From: an uncultured Macromonas sp.
GTDB taxonomy: Bacteria > Pseudomonadota > Gammaproteobacteria > Burkholderiales > Burkholderiaceae
Assembly: GCA_946481585.1 (NCBI GenBank)
Contig: CAMLOF010000145.1
Coordinates: 1-7,700, forward strand
Reading direction: 5' to 3'
Length of the DNA: 7,700 nucleotides
The notes under the pieces were generated by a model. That model was not told where the DNA came from, searched no databases, and worked only from the letters and a program-made list of their open reading frames with translations. Of this stretch, positions 1 to 6,345 are shown in pieces. Both the position numbers and the translations under genes were made by a program. The stretch's first letter is position 1; each line of letters opens with the position of its first letter.

Positions 1-207
1 CAGCATGTCAGAGGCTTCAATGCCTTTCCAGCCAGCAATGGAAGAGCCGTCGAATGCCTGGCCTTCGTCGAACTTGTTCTCGTCGAACTGCGACACGGGA
101 ATGGTAATGTGCTGCCACTTGCCACGGGTGTCGGTGAAGCGGAAATCGACGAACTTGACGTCGTTGTCCTTCACCAAATTCATCACGTCTGCGACGGTCT
201 TGGCCAT
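1..207 (-). CDS. glnA: Glutamine synthetase type I, N-terminal fragment (cut by window edge)
   Basis: This is the first 69 codons of glutamine synthetase, the cytoplasmic dodecameric enzyme that condenses glutamate and ammonia to glutamine with ATP. The translation begins MAKTVADVMNLVKDNDVKFV and continues with the conserved N-terminal beta-grasp features: VDFRFTDTRGKWQH at about residues 20-33, and FDGSSIAGWKGIEASDM at about 52-68, which is the hallmark DGSSI-GW segment of bacterial GSI. The start ATG is at 207-205, and a strong Shine-Dalgarno AGGAGA (219-214 on the minus strand) lies 6 nt upstream, which fixes the start. The rest of the gene, including the catalytic domain and the adenylylation tyrosine, lies beyond base 1. 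A separate promoter region with NtrC-like and sigma-54 motifs precedes it, so it is probably transcribed independently of the upstream gene and induced under nitrogen limitation. Family identity is very secure. Confidence 0.96.
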   Translation of the reverse strand, partial: MAKTVADVMNLVKDNDVKFVDFRFTDTRGKWQHITIPVSQFDENKFDEGQAFDGSSIAGWKGIEASDML

Positions 208-255
208 CAGAAATCTCCTGGTCGGATGGGTAAAAAAACTTGACCGCGTTGTTGA

Positions 256-271
256 AGCAGCATCCATGCCA
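256..271 (-). promoter_or_regulatory. Sigma-54 (RpoN) -24/-12 promoter of glnA
   Basis: Read on the minus strand the element is TGGCATGGATGCTGCT. It matches the RpoN consensus TGGCACG-N4-TTGCW with invariant GG and GC dinucleotides at the required 10-bp spacing and two mismatches in the conserved blocks (T for C, C for T). The GC sits at 258-257, which predicts transcription start near base 245 and a leader of about 38 nt before the glnA ATG. The leader contains a run of seven T and the AGGAGA ribosome site. The call is supported by two NtrC-like boxes upstream. It is motif evidence only; a housekeeping sigma-70 promoter may also exist, but I could not pick one out. Confidence 0.72.
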
Positions 272-399
272 GCTTCGTCGGGCCGGTGTTCGCACCAAGG
301 CGGTACGGCACACGCCGCTATTGTGCCCGGTTTGAGCGCCCTGTTTGCGTGCCGGAATGGACGCTACATCACATTACACAGCCAAGGCAACGGAACCAA

Positions 400-416
400 T
401 GCACCAATATAGATCA
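400..416 (-). promoter_or_regulatory. Proximal NtrC-like box (enhancer) of glnA
   Basis: The minus strand reads TGATCTATATTGGTGCA. The right half matches the NtrC consensus half-site TTGGTGCA perfectly, while the left half is degenerate (TGATCT against TGCACC). Its centre (408) is 21 bp, two helical turns, from the centre of the stronger box at 421-437, so both would lie on the same DNA face as needed for cooperative binding of two dimers. It lies about 163 bp upstream of the predicted sigma-54 start site. Confidence 0.6.
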
Positions 417-420
417 AATA

Positions 421-437
421 TGCACCACTAAAGTGCA
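421..437 (-). promoter_or_regulatory. Distal NtrC-like box (enhancer) of glnA
   Basis: The minus strand reads TGCACTTTAGTGGTGCA, a near-perfect dyad matching the NtrC (GlnG) consensus TGCACCA-N3-TGGTGCA except at two left-arm positions. It begins one base after the stop codon of the upstream CinA-like gene and is about 184 bp upstream of the predicted glnA start site. NtrC phosphorylated under nitrogen limitation would bind here and activate RpoN polymerase by DNA looping. The assignment to NtrC rests on the consensus and on glnA lying downstream. Confidence 0.74.
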
Positions 438-438
438 A

Positions 439-1269
439 TCATGAACGCACCAATTCGGGGCCGAGTTTTGCCTCCGCTGCAATCAAGCCCTGCTTGAGTT
501 CTGCATAAGCGGGTGCCGTCAATGCCACCTCGCCCTTCACTCCCAGCTCAATGTGCCGCCCCCACTGTGGGTGGTCCACGCTCGGCAGACTGAAAACCTT
601 GACGCCGGGGTGCTTCGCCTCAATGGCCTCCATCAGTGGCGTCAAGGCCGCCTCCATGGCTCCGAAAACAATCACCGAACGCTCCTCGCGCGCCACGCGA
701 CTGAACAGGTGCGCGTACCGCTGCTCCAGCACCCACTCGATCATGGGCCATGCCATGACCGGAAACCCCGGCACAAAATGCACGGCACCACCGCCCGGCC
801 CATGGCAAGTAAACCCAGGGATCTTGTTGTAGGGGTTGGGAATGATGCTCGCCCCCACCGGAAAGACACCCATGTTGAGCCGGTGAACGTTGTCGTCACG
901 GTCGGGCTCGTAGGGCACGCCCTGCTCACGCGCCACGTCCCGCATGCGCTCCTGGATCAAGACCTTGGCCTCAGGGTGCAGCGCCAGCTCCACCCCCAGC
1001 GCCGCTGCCGCACATTGCCGGGTGTGGTCGTCCGGTGTTGCGCCAATGCCGCCGCAAGAGAACACCACATCAGCACTGGCAAACGCGTCCCGCAATGCAT
1101 TTGTGATGGAGGGACGATCGTCCCCCACGTAGCGCGCCCAGGAAAGCGCCAAGCCACGTGAGCCCAGCAACTCAATGACCTTGGGCATGTGCTTGTCGGC
1201 ACGTTTGCCCGAAAGAATTTCGTCACCAACGATGATGAGCCCGATCGCGGGCATGGTCGAATTGCTCAT
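439..1269 (-). CDS. CinA N-terminal / MoaB-Mog-like molybdopterin-binding domain protein
   Basis: A 276-residue cytoplasmic protein with a MoCF_biosynth (MoaB/Mog) fold, often labelled competence/damage-inducible protein A or molybdopterin-binding protein. Visible family motifs are IIVGDEILSGKRADKH at about residues 12-27 and SCGGIGATPDDHTRQ at about 71-85, equivalent to the TGGLGPTxDD loop that binds pterin or nucleotide in this fold. HFVPGFPVM at about 164-172 resembles the PGVPxEM segment of CinA. It is much shorter than full CinA (over 400 residues) and has no C-terminal NMN-amidohydrolase (PncC) domain, so NMN deamidase activity should not be assumed. The substrate is unknown. The start overlaps the stop of the EI24 gene (ATGA), and GGAGG lies about 13 nt upstream, so translational coupling is likely. 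The stop is at 441-439, almost touching the glnA enhancer. Confidence 0.88.
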   Translation of the reverse strand: MSNSTMPAIGLIIVGDEILSGKRADKHMPKVIELLGSRGLALSWARYVGDDRPSITNALRDAFASADVVFSCGGIGATPDDHTRQCAAAALGVELALHPEAKVLIQERMRDVAREQGVPYEPDRDDNVHRLNMGVFPVGASIIPNPYNKIPGFTCHGPGGGAVHFVPGFPVMAWPMIEWVLEQRYAHLFSRVAREERSVIVFGAMEAALTPLMEAIEAKHPGVKVFSLPSVDHPQWGRHIELGVKGEVALTAPAYAELKQGLIAAEAKLGPELVRS

Positions 1270-2174
1270 GGAATATCTCGGGCCTCCACGTCGATCACAT
1301 CCGACGCGAGGCGGTTTTTGTCACTGGAAGACGGAAACACGGGTTCGGCGGGTGGAGGGGCATCCGCAACCGGGGCGTTTGCCGCACCACGCGATGTTTC
1401 AAGCGCGGCCAGCAGGTAGTGCGTGAACCAGAGGGAAGCGAAGGCGAACACCAGCGCGTAGATCCAGATGGCCAGCGGTACCAGCAAAGGCGCCAGCGCA
1501 ATGAACATGGCCCCCGACGCCCAAAGCAGGCTGGGTGCCGCGCCCAGAAAGCCAGACAGCACCCCCATGGCCAGCAGCGGCATGCGGTGCGCAACCATGA
1601 TCTGCTCGCGCTCCTCGCGGCTGGCATGCTCGGCCAGGGCATCAAAAGCAAAAACGCGGTAAGTCAGCCATCCCCAGATCAGCGGCGGCAGCACCAGCAC
1701 CAGGGGCGGTATCAGCCACAGAGGCATCGACACCAACAGCATCAGCACAGCCAGCGCGGTGGACCACAGAGACCACCCCGCGCTCGCCCAAAAAGAGCCA
1801 CCGCGCCTGCGCTCCAGCGCGGCAAAGCGCCGCTGCGCCACCAGCTCCACAATCGCGGGCGTCATCAACAACGCCACCAAAAGCAGTGCCAGCAAAACGA
1901 TGATGGGGGTGGCTACCACCAGCACCACCAGCGGCGCCAATACCCCGCCCAGGCTGCCTATGCCAACCGACTCCAGCCAGCGCAGCGCGAACGTGATCAA
2001 TTCCTGCGTCTCGATCCACTGCAGGACGCCTGCCACGGCCCCGTCCCAGAAGAAGTAGCCGAGCGCGAAGGAAGCCGCCACCATCAACACCAGGGGCAAG
2101 ATCGACAGGGCAATGACGCGCGGGTGCAGACAATAAGCCACCGCACGCCAGAATGAACCAATGAGCAGACGCAT
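1266..2174 (-). CDS. EI24 domain (CysZ-like) integral membrane protein
   Basis: A 302-residue polytopic inner-membrane protein that looks like the EI24/CysZ family. CysZ of E. coli is associated with sulfate uptake, but the substrate here cannot be read from the sequence. Hydrophobic segments lie at about residues 20-42, 76-105, 136-170, 198-217 and 222-256, with the typical N-terminal block SFWRAVAYCLHPRVI and a charged loop (RRFAALERRRGG, about 115-126) between segments. The C-terminal tail (about 260-302) is Pro/Ala-rich then acidic and probably cytoplasmic. I chose the start MRLLIGSFW at 2174. The frame stays open up to 2384, but that extension overlaps the divergent hydrolase gene and reads as low-complexity non-membrane sequence. 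No strong ribosome site is visible. It is the first gene of a two-gene unit with the CinA-like gene. Confidence 0.85.
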   Translation of the reverse strand: MRLLIGSFWRAVAYCLHPRVIALSILPLVLMVAASFALGYFFWDGAVAGVLQWIETQELITFALRWLESVGIGSLGGVLAPLVVLVVATPIIVLLALLLVALLMTPAIVELVAQRRFAALERRRGGSFWASAGWSLWSTALAVLMLLVSMPLWLIPPLVLVLPPLIWGWLTYRVFAFDALAEHASREEREQIMVAHRMPLLAMGVLSGFLGAAPSLLWASGAMFIALAPLLVPLAIWIYALVFAFASLWFTHYLLAALETSRGAANAPVADAPPPAEPVFPSSSDKNRLASDVIDVEARDIP

Positions 2175-2223
2175 GACGCCAAGAATACAACGAACACGTT
2201 GCCCTGCCGCTAACATGCCTGCC

Positions 2224-3072
2224 ATGTCCGACGCCAGCCACAACAACCTGCCTCCCACAACGTCAGTCGTTATCGAAGGCGTGCAGCTGGAGGTGCTGCA
2301 CATCCCTGCGCCTTCCGACGCCCCACGCCGGGCGCCGCTCTTGTTTCTGCATGAAGGGCTTGGCTCGGTCTCGCTTTGGGGCACGCGCCATCGCTATTGG
2401 CCTCAAGAACTGTGTGCACGCACGGGCCGCCCAGGCCTCGTGTATTCCCGCCGGGGGTACGGCCGGTCCGACGCCATCCCCAACGTCCGGGGCGCAGCAG
2501 GGCACAGCGGCTTCTGGCGCACAGGGCGTCACGCTGCCGACTACATGCATGTCGAAGCCTTTGAGGTGCTGCCTCGCTTGCTGGCAGCCTGCGGCGTGGA
2601 AAGGCCCGTGCTTGTCGGGCACTCCGACGGCGCCACCATCGCGCTGCTGCACGCAAGCCGCCACCCCGTCAAGGCCTGCATTGCCATGGCCCCGCACGTC
2701 TTTGTAGAAGAGGTCGCGTTGCGCTCCATTGCACAGGCGCGCGATGCCTACCTGCAACACGGCCTGCGCGACCGTCTCTCGCGCCACCACCAGGACGTGG
2801 ACTGTGCCTTCTGGCAATGGAACGACGTGTGGCTTTCAGACGCGTTCCGCAGCTTCGACATGCGTACAGACTGCCGACGCATTCGCTCACCGCTGATGTT
2901 GGTTCAGGGCAAAGACGACGAATACGGCACCCTGGCCCAATTGGACGAAATCGAAGCCGCAGCACCCCAGGCCGAGCGTCTGGAGCTAGATGCATGCGGC
3001 CACAGCCCTCACCGCGACCAACCCGAAGCGCTCACCCACGGTCTGGAGGCCTTCCTGCGCGACCTGCCTTGA
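2224..3072 (+). CDS. Alpha/beta-fold hydrolase
   Basis: The only plus-strand gene, 282 residues from the preferred start MSDASHNNLPP. It is a cytoplasmic alpha/beta hydrolase with no signal peptide. The sequence shows an oxyanion-loop motif FLHEGLGS (about 41-48), a strand-turn block YSRRGYGRSD (about 74-83), the nucleophile elbow GHSDG with Ser134, an acid candidate in GKDDEYGT (Asp231 or Asp232) and the catalytic His in CGHSPHRD (His260), so the triad looks intact. The motif set resembles esterase or C-C hydrolase-type enzymes, but the substrate is unknown. Start choice is uncertain: in-frame ATGs exist at 2161, 2215 and 2224, none with a clear Shine-Dalgarno, and 2161 would overlap the 5' end of the divergent EI24 gene by 14 bp. 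It converges with rsuA. Confidence 0.88.
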   Translation: MSDASHNNLPPTTSVVIEGVQLEVLHIPAPSDAPRRAPLLFLHEGLGSVSLWGTRHRYWPQELCARTGRPGLVYSRRGYGRSDAIPNVRGAAGHSGFWRTGRHAADYMHVEAFEVLPRLLAACGVERPVLVGHSDGATIALLHASRHPVKACIAMAPHVFVEEVALRSIAQARDAYLQHGLRDRLSRHHQDVDCAFWQWNDVWLSDAFRSFDMRTDCRRIRSPLMLVQGKDDEYGTLAQLDEIEAAAPQAERLELDACGHSPHRDQPEALTHGLEAFLRDLP

Positions 3073-3093
3073 ACCTGGCTGCCTGGCTGGAGG

Positions 3094-3828
3094 TCAGGCC
3101 TTGGTCACCAGCGCAGCAACCTGCTGCTGCGTCAGCCAGCGCCACTCACCGGGCTTGAGGTCATCGGGCAGCTCCACCGGCCCGATCTGGCTGCGATGCA
3201 ACGCCTCCACCCGGTTGCTCACGGCTGCCACCATCCGCTTGACCTGGTGGTATTTGCCTTCGGTCAGGGTCAGCTGCAGCAGATGGCTGTCCAGCGCACG
3301 TGCAGAGGTGGCTCGAACCGGTTTGGGATCGTCGTCCAGCACCACGCCGTCCAGCAGCCGCTGGATCTGGGCATCCGATAAAGGGTGCTTGCACGTCGCC
3401 AGATAGACCTTGGGCACATGGTGCCTTGGGGATGACAAGCGGTGAATGAACTTGCCGTCGTCCGACAGCAGGAGCAGACCCGTGGTGTCCTGATCCAACC
3501 GGCCAACTGCCTGAACTCCGCTGGCCGCCCCCGAAGGCCGGGCGCGCAGGGGCGCAGGCAGCAAGGTGTAAATGCTCGGCCAGGCGCTGGGCTTCTGCGA
3601 GCACTCGTACGCGGCAGGCTTGTTCAGCATCAGGTAGGCGTGCTGTTGGTATTCCCAGCGCTGCCCCTGTACGTGGAAGATCAGCCCTTCGGGCTCAAAC
3701 AACGCAGACGGCTCAGGACAAGGCTGGGCCGGGTCCCCAACGCTCACCAGACCCTGCTGTATCAGCCCACAGCACACTCGGCGGGTGCCAAAACCTTGCG
3801 AATAAAGGATGTCTTGCAGTGGTGTCAT
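3094..3828 (-). CDS. rsuA: 16S rRNA pseudouridine synthase, RsuA family
   Basis: A 244-residue RsuA/RluB/E/F-family pseudouridine synthase that isomerises a uridine in rRNA; in E. coli RsuA acts on U516 of 16S rRNA. Residues 4-32 form an S4-like RNA-binding segment (LQDILYSQGFGTRRV, then LIQQGLVSVGD). The catalytic domain has YLMLNKPAAYECS (65-77), GRLDQDTTGLLLLSDDG (109-125) with catalytic Asp112, SPRHHVPKVYLA (133-144) and EGKYHQVKRM (190-199). SPRHH-K-YL and DTTGL track E. coli RsuA more closely than RluE or RluF, so U516 is the likely target. Length is close to that of E. coli RsuA. It starts 3 nt after the hemY stop and probably shares the haem operon transcript. It ends 21 bp from the convergent hydrolase. 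Confidence 0.92.
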   Translation of the reverse strand: MTPLQDILYSQGFGTRRVCCGLIQQGLVSVGDPAQPCPEPSALFEPEGLIFHVQGQRWEYQQHAYLMLNKPAAYECSQKPSAWPSIYTLLPAPLRARPSGAASGVQAVGRLDQDTTGLLLLSDDGKFIHRLSSPRHHVPKVYLATCKHPLSDAQIQRLLDGVVLDDDPKPVRATSARALDSHLLQLTLTEGKYHQVKRMVAAVSNRVEALHRSQIGPVELPDDLKPGEWRWLTQQQVAALVTKA

Positions 3829-3831
3829 GGC

Positions 3832-5106
3832 TCAGACCAGGGCGGCCTTTTTCCAGGCAGCCTGCGCAGCCGCCGAGTCACCACGTTCTTCGGCCAACCG
3901 CGCCAGGCTGCACCAGGTGCGCCGAGCCAGTTCTGCATTCTTCAGGCCATGGCTGGCCTGGGTAAGCAGCGCGGAGGCCTTGCCCCACAACTCCCGTTGC
4001 ATGAAGGCTTGGCCGGCCAGGTATTGCAGACCGAGATCAGCCGGGTGTTCCCGCTGGGCACGCTCGATGCGCGCCAGCCAGGAGGCATCCAGCGTGGGCA
4101 GAGCTGCCTCCAGCCGAAGCACGAAGCGTCGACGTGCGTCGTCATCCAGTCGGCCATATGCATCCCAGACACGCTGCAAGGCGTCATCCAGCATACGTCT
4201 CACGTCGCCCCCGGCATCGCTGCGCACATCGTCGTCCAATGCATCCCATCGGTCCAGCACGGCCAAGGACAGCTCAGGCGTCGCCTGCTCGCTGCTGTCC
4301 AGCGCCTGCCAGACCTTCAACAACTGGGCGCTGTCATGGCTGTCACGCAGCGCGTCCAGCACCAGGCCCCGCCGCAAGCTCTGCGCCACACCAGACGAAA
4401 ACGCCCTGTGCTTGGCCAACAGACGCACCATGTCCAGCGCGCCATGCGTGTCTTGCGTCAACCTCGCCAGCTTCAGCTTCAGGCGCACTGCCTGTATTCG
4501 ACGCGATGCACCCTGCGGCAACTCGCTCAACCAGCGCGCAGCCTGCGCAGCCTCGCGTGCATCCACCGCCCAACCGGCTGCGCGCAGCAAGGCGCCCTCA
4601 CGCGCAGGGCCAGAAGCACGGGCAGCATCACCCTCCACGGCACCCCGCAGATGAACGTCTCGAGCATTCAAGTTGCCCACGGAATGGGCACTCTCAGCTG
4701 CCAGCAAACGGGCCAGCACCAACACCTGGTCGTGGTGGACAAAGGTGTCGGCATGCTGGTGCTGCAACAAGTCAATGGCACGCTCTGCCGCAGACTGCGC
4801 CCGCACGAATCGCCCAGACAGCTGGTAAGCCAATGCATCAAGCACATTGGTGTAGATCGCCCGCTCCGTCTGGTGCGCGCGCCAGCGGTGCGCCTGCTCT
4901 GGAAGCCGCCGCAAAACAGACAAGCCGCGCATTGCCCCGTAAAGAAGGGCAAAGCCAAACACCAGCACAAAAAGCACCAGGTTGAACGAAACGTCCACCC
5001 GGTAAGGGTGCCAGAACAGTGTGACAGAGGCCTGGTTGTCGCCCATCAACATGGCCAAGGCCACGGCGACTGCGGCCAGGAACAGGAACCAGAAGACGCT
5101 TCTCAT
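3832..5106 (-). CDS. hemY: HemY-like membrane protein with TPR region
   Basis: A 424-residue protein of the proteobacterial HemY family, unrelated to the protoporphyrinogen oxidase of the same name in Bacillus. Two N-terminal transmembrane helices (about 3-22 and 40-59) flank a short periplasmic loop containing the family-typical pattern GDNQASVTLFWHPYRVDVS. The rest is a long alpha-helical, Ala/Leu/Arg-rich cytoplasmic region with TPR-like helical pairs, for example LAYQLSGRFVRAQSAAERA near 92-110 and a C-terminal set near 355-420. The family is thought to assist late haem synthesis at the inner membrane, but a precise biochemical role is not established. The start ATG at 5106 is preceded by GAGGGGG, which overlaps the hemX stop codon (TGAGGGGG), and the gap to hemX is only 9 nt. 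Confidence 0.92.
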   Translation of the reverse strand: MRSVFWFLFLAAVAVALAMLMGDNQASVTLFWHPYRVDVSFNLVLFVLVFGFALLYGAMRGLSVLRRLPEQAHRWRAHQTERAIYTNVLDALAYQLSGRFVRAQSAAERAIDLLQHQHADTFVHHDQVLVLARLLAAESAHSVGNLNARDVHLRGAVEGDAARASGPAREGALLRAAGWAVDAREAAQAARWLSELPQGASRRIQAVRLKLKLARLTQDTHGALDMVRLLAKHRAFSSGVAQSLRRGLVLDALRDSHDSAQLLKVWQALDSSEQATPELSLAVLDRWDALDDDVRSDAGGDVRRMLDDALQRVWDAYGRLDDDARRRFVLRLEAALPTLDASWLARIERAQREHPADLGLQYLAGQAFMQRELWGKASALLTQASHGLKNAELARRTWCSLARLAEERGDSAAAQAAWKKAALV

Positions 5107-5140
5107 GCGGCCCCCTCAGCGGCCGCTGGCAGCAGCGGCC
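5107..5140 (-). promoter_or_regulatory. Two mutually exclusive hairpins at the hemX/hemY junction
   Basis: On the minus strand, GGCCGCT (5140-5134) and AGCGGCC (5127-5121) form a perfect 7-bp stem with a 6-nt loop inside the last hemX codons. The same right arm, read as GCGGCC (5126-5121), can instead pair with GGCCGC (5112-5107) immediately before the hemY ATG, giving a 6-bp all-GC stem whose 8-nt loop GCTGAGGG holds the hemX stop and part of the hemY Shine-Dalgarno. The base pairing is read directly; a regulatory role is inference. Confidence 0.4.
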
Positions 5141-6342
5141 AGCGCAGTCAGGGTTTCATCGGGCCGGGGCAAGGCCTCCTGGCGCATGTCTTCCTGCAGT
5201 TGCTTGAGTGCCGCCAAAGCCATGCGCGTGTTCGCCGCGTCCACGTCAAAGTACCGGTTCAGCAAGGCCTGCGCCGTGCGAACGTCGGCACGTGCCGTAT
5301 CCAGCTGACGCCCCAACAAACCCAACCTGGCGTTGAGCAGGGTCAACTTGATGTTTTCCCGCAGGAAGAATGCCTGCTCGGGAGCGAGCAAAGCCGCTTC
5401 GGGCCGGTCAATCCTGCTCACGCGAACCAGGTCTGCGGCTCCCGCACGCAAGGACGCCCACCAGCGCGCCGAATTCAAGTTCCACCAATCGCCCAAACGC
5501 GCCCACGTCTGCCCCAAACCAGAAGCGGGCGCGGCTTCCTCGGGCGCTGCCTGGGGCTTGCCAGCTGGTTCTTCAGGGTCGTCAGAAGCCGGGGGGGTGG
5601 CAGGTTGCTCCTTGGACACATCGGTCGCTGGCGCAGCCACCTTGCCGCCCACTTTTGCCTCAGCGACTGGAGCCTGCTTGGCGTGCGACTCGCCCCCAAC
5701 TGCATTGAGCAGCGGCCATTCGTCCACATTGCGAACCAATTCGTCAATGCGAGCGGCGAGTGCCGGAACGTCCACCAGCGTGGCGGCACGAATGCGCTCC
5801 ACATCTCGGGCAATGGCTCGCTGAACCGGGTTCAAACGGGGCTGCGCCGCCCGCTGAATACGCTGATCCGCCGCCTGCAATGCCGACACGAGCGGCTGCA
5901 CGCTACCCGTTAGCTGGCTCTGTTGCATGGCAAGCCGCACGGCAGATTCCAAATCCTGCACCAGGCTGTCGTCGCGCGAACGCGACACACTGAGCATCAG
6001 CTCCTCCAACTGGCTGCGCTGCAGGCTGACTTCGGACAGGCGTAATTCCGCGACCCCGAGCCGGGCCTGCAAGTCCTGCGTCACCGAATCTGACTGGGCC
6101 ACGAGCGCTCTGGCGGCAGTCACCTCCGCCATGGTGTCGGTGCTGCGCCGGGCCAACTCCTCCTGGGCGCGGTCCAGCCGTTGCCACAGCATCGCCACGC
6201 CGCCCAGCGACACGGCAGCCAGCACGAACGCGAGCCCGCCCCACCAACCTGCGGCACCAGGTTTGCGCTCTGGGGCTACCGGAGCAGAAGCCTCTGCAGG
6301 AGGGACACTGTCGTTCATTGAAGGGGGAAGTTCATTGGCCAT
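5116..6342 (-). CDS. hemX: HemX-domain membrane protein (no SUMT domain)
   Basis: A 408-residue HemX family protein, frequently mislabelled uroporphyrinogen-III C-methyltransferase. Order of parts: a short Pro-rich cytoplasmic N-terminus (1-30), one transmembrane helix (about 33-53), a periplasmic coiled coil (about 54-120), a helical core (about 121-212) with LRLAMQQ-type and RDVERIRAA blocks, a low-complexity Ala/Pro/Glu linker (about 215-275), and a C-terminal helical part (276-408) containing the family signature RIDRPEAALLAPEQAFFLRENIKL and LNARLGLLGRQ. No SAM-binding tetrapyrrole methylase motifs are present, so it should not methylate uroporphyrinogen III. A role as a membrane-bound helper of haem synthesis with HemY is inferred from the family and operon. 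The ATG lies 3 nt after the hemD stop with no clear ribosome site; Met9 (6318) is an alternative start. Confidence 0.92.
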   Translation of the reverse strand: MANELPPSMNDSVPPAEASAPVAPERKPGAAGWWGGLAFVLAAVSLGGVAMLWQRLDRAQEELARRSTDTMAEVTAARALVAQSDSVTQDLQARLGVAELRLSEVSLQRSQLEELMLSVSRSRDDSLVQDLESAVRLAMQQSQLTGSVQPLVSALQAADQRIQRAAQPRLNPVQRAIARDVERIRAATLVDVPALAARIDELVRNVDEWPLLNAVGGESHAKQAPVAEAKVGGKVAAPATDVSKEQPATPPASDDPEEPAGKPQAAPEEAAPASGLGQTWARLGDWWNLNSARWWASLRAGAADLVRVSRIDRPEAALLAPEQAFFLRENIKLTLLNARLGLLGRQLDTARADVRTAQALLNRYFDVDAANTRMALAALKQLQEDMRQEALPRPDETLTALAAAASGR

Positions 6343-6345
6343 GGT

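Noticed and set aside
230..241. A run of seven T on the minus strand before glnA, considered as an intrinsic terminator of the upstream gene.
   Set aside because: No GC-rich stem precedes it, and it lies within the predicted glnA leader downstream of the sigma-54 element.
17..313. A 98-codon minus-strand frame over the glnA start and its upstream region.
   Set aside because: It is out of frame with the unmistakable glutamine synthetase N-terminus at 207-1, runs through the promoter region, and has Arg/His-rich shadow composition.
340..357. GGCACG-containing segment on the minus strand (CCGGCACGCAAACAGGGC), considered as the glnA sigma-54 promoter.
   Set aside because: The -12 GC falls at the wrong spacing and the TTGC block is missing; the element at 256-271 fits far better.
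1419..2156. A 245-codon plus-strand frame opposite the EI24 gene.
   Set aside because: The product is dominated by Gln, Arg and His repeats, the usual antisense image of a Leu/Ala/Val-rich membrane protein; no domain is recognisable.
2175..2384. Upstream extension of the EI24 reading frame to an ATG at 2384.
   Set aside because: It would overlap 160 bp of the divergent hydrolase coding region and adds Ser/Cys/Gly-rich sequence before the conserved MRLLIGSFWRA start.
3070..3096. A tandem 8-bp repeat (CCTGGCTG twice, 3074-3089) and an imperfect TGAACCT/AGGTCA stem spanning the two convergent stop codons, considered as a bidirectional terminator.
   Set aside because: The stem is short, bulged, has a 14-nt loop and no T tract on either strand, so a terminator cannot be supported.
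3442..5913. A plus-strand open frame of 823 codons lying antisense across rsuA, hemY and most of hemX.
   Set aside because: The three minus-strand genes share one reading frame and this frame is in exact codon register opposite them, so it stays open simply because the sense genes avoid TTA, CTA and TCA codons, which are rare at high GC. Its translation is Gln/Arg/His-rich without any domain, while the opposite strand encodes clear families.
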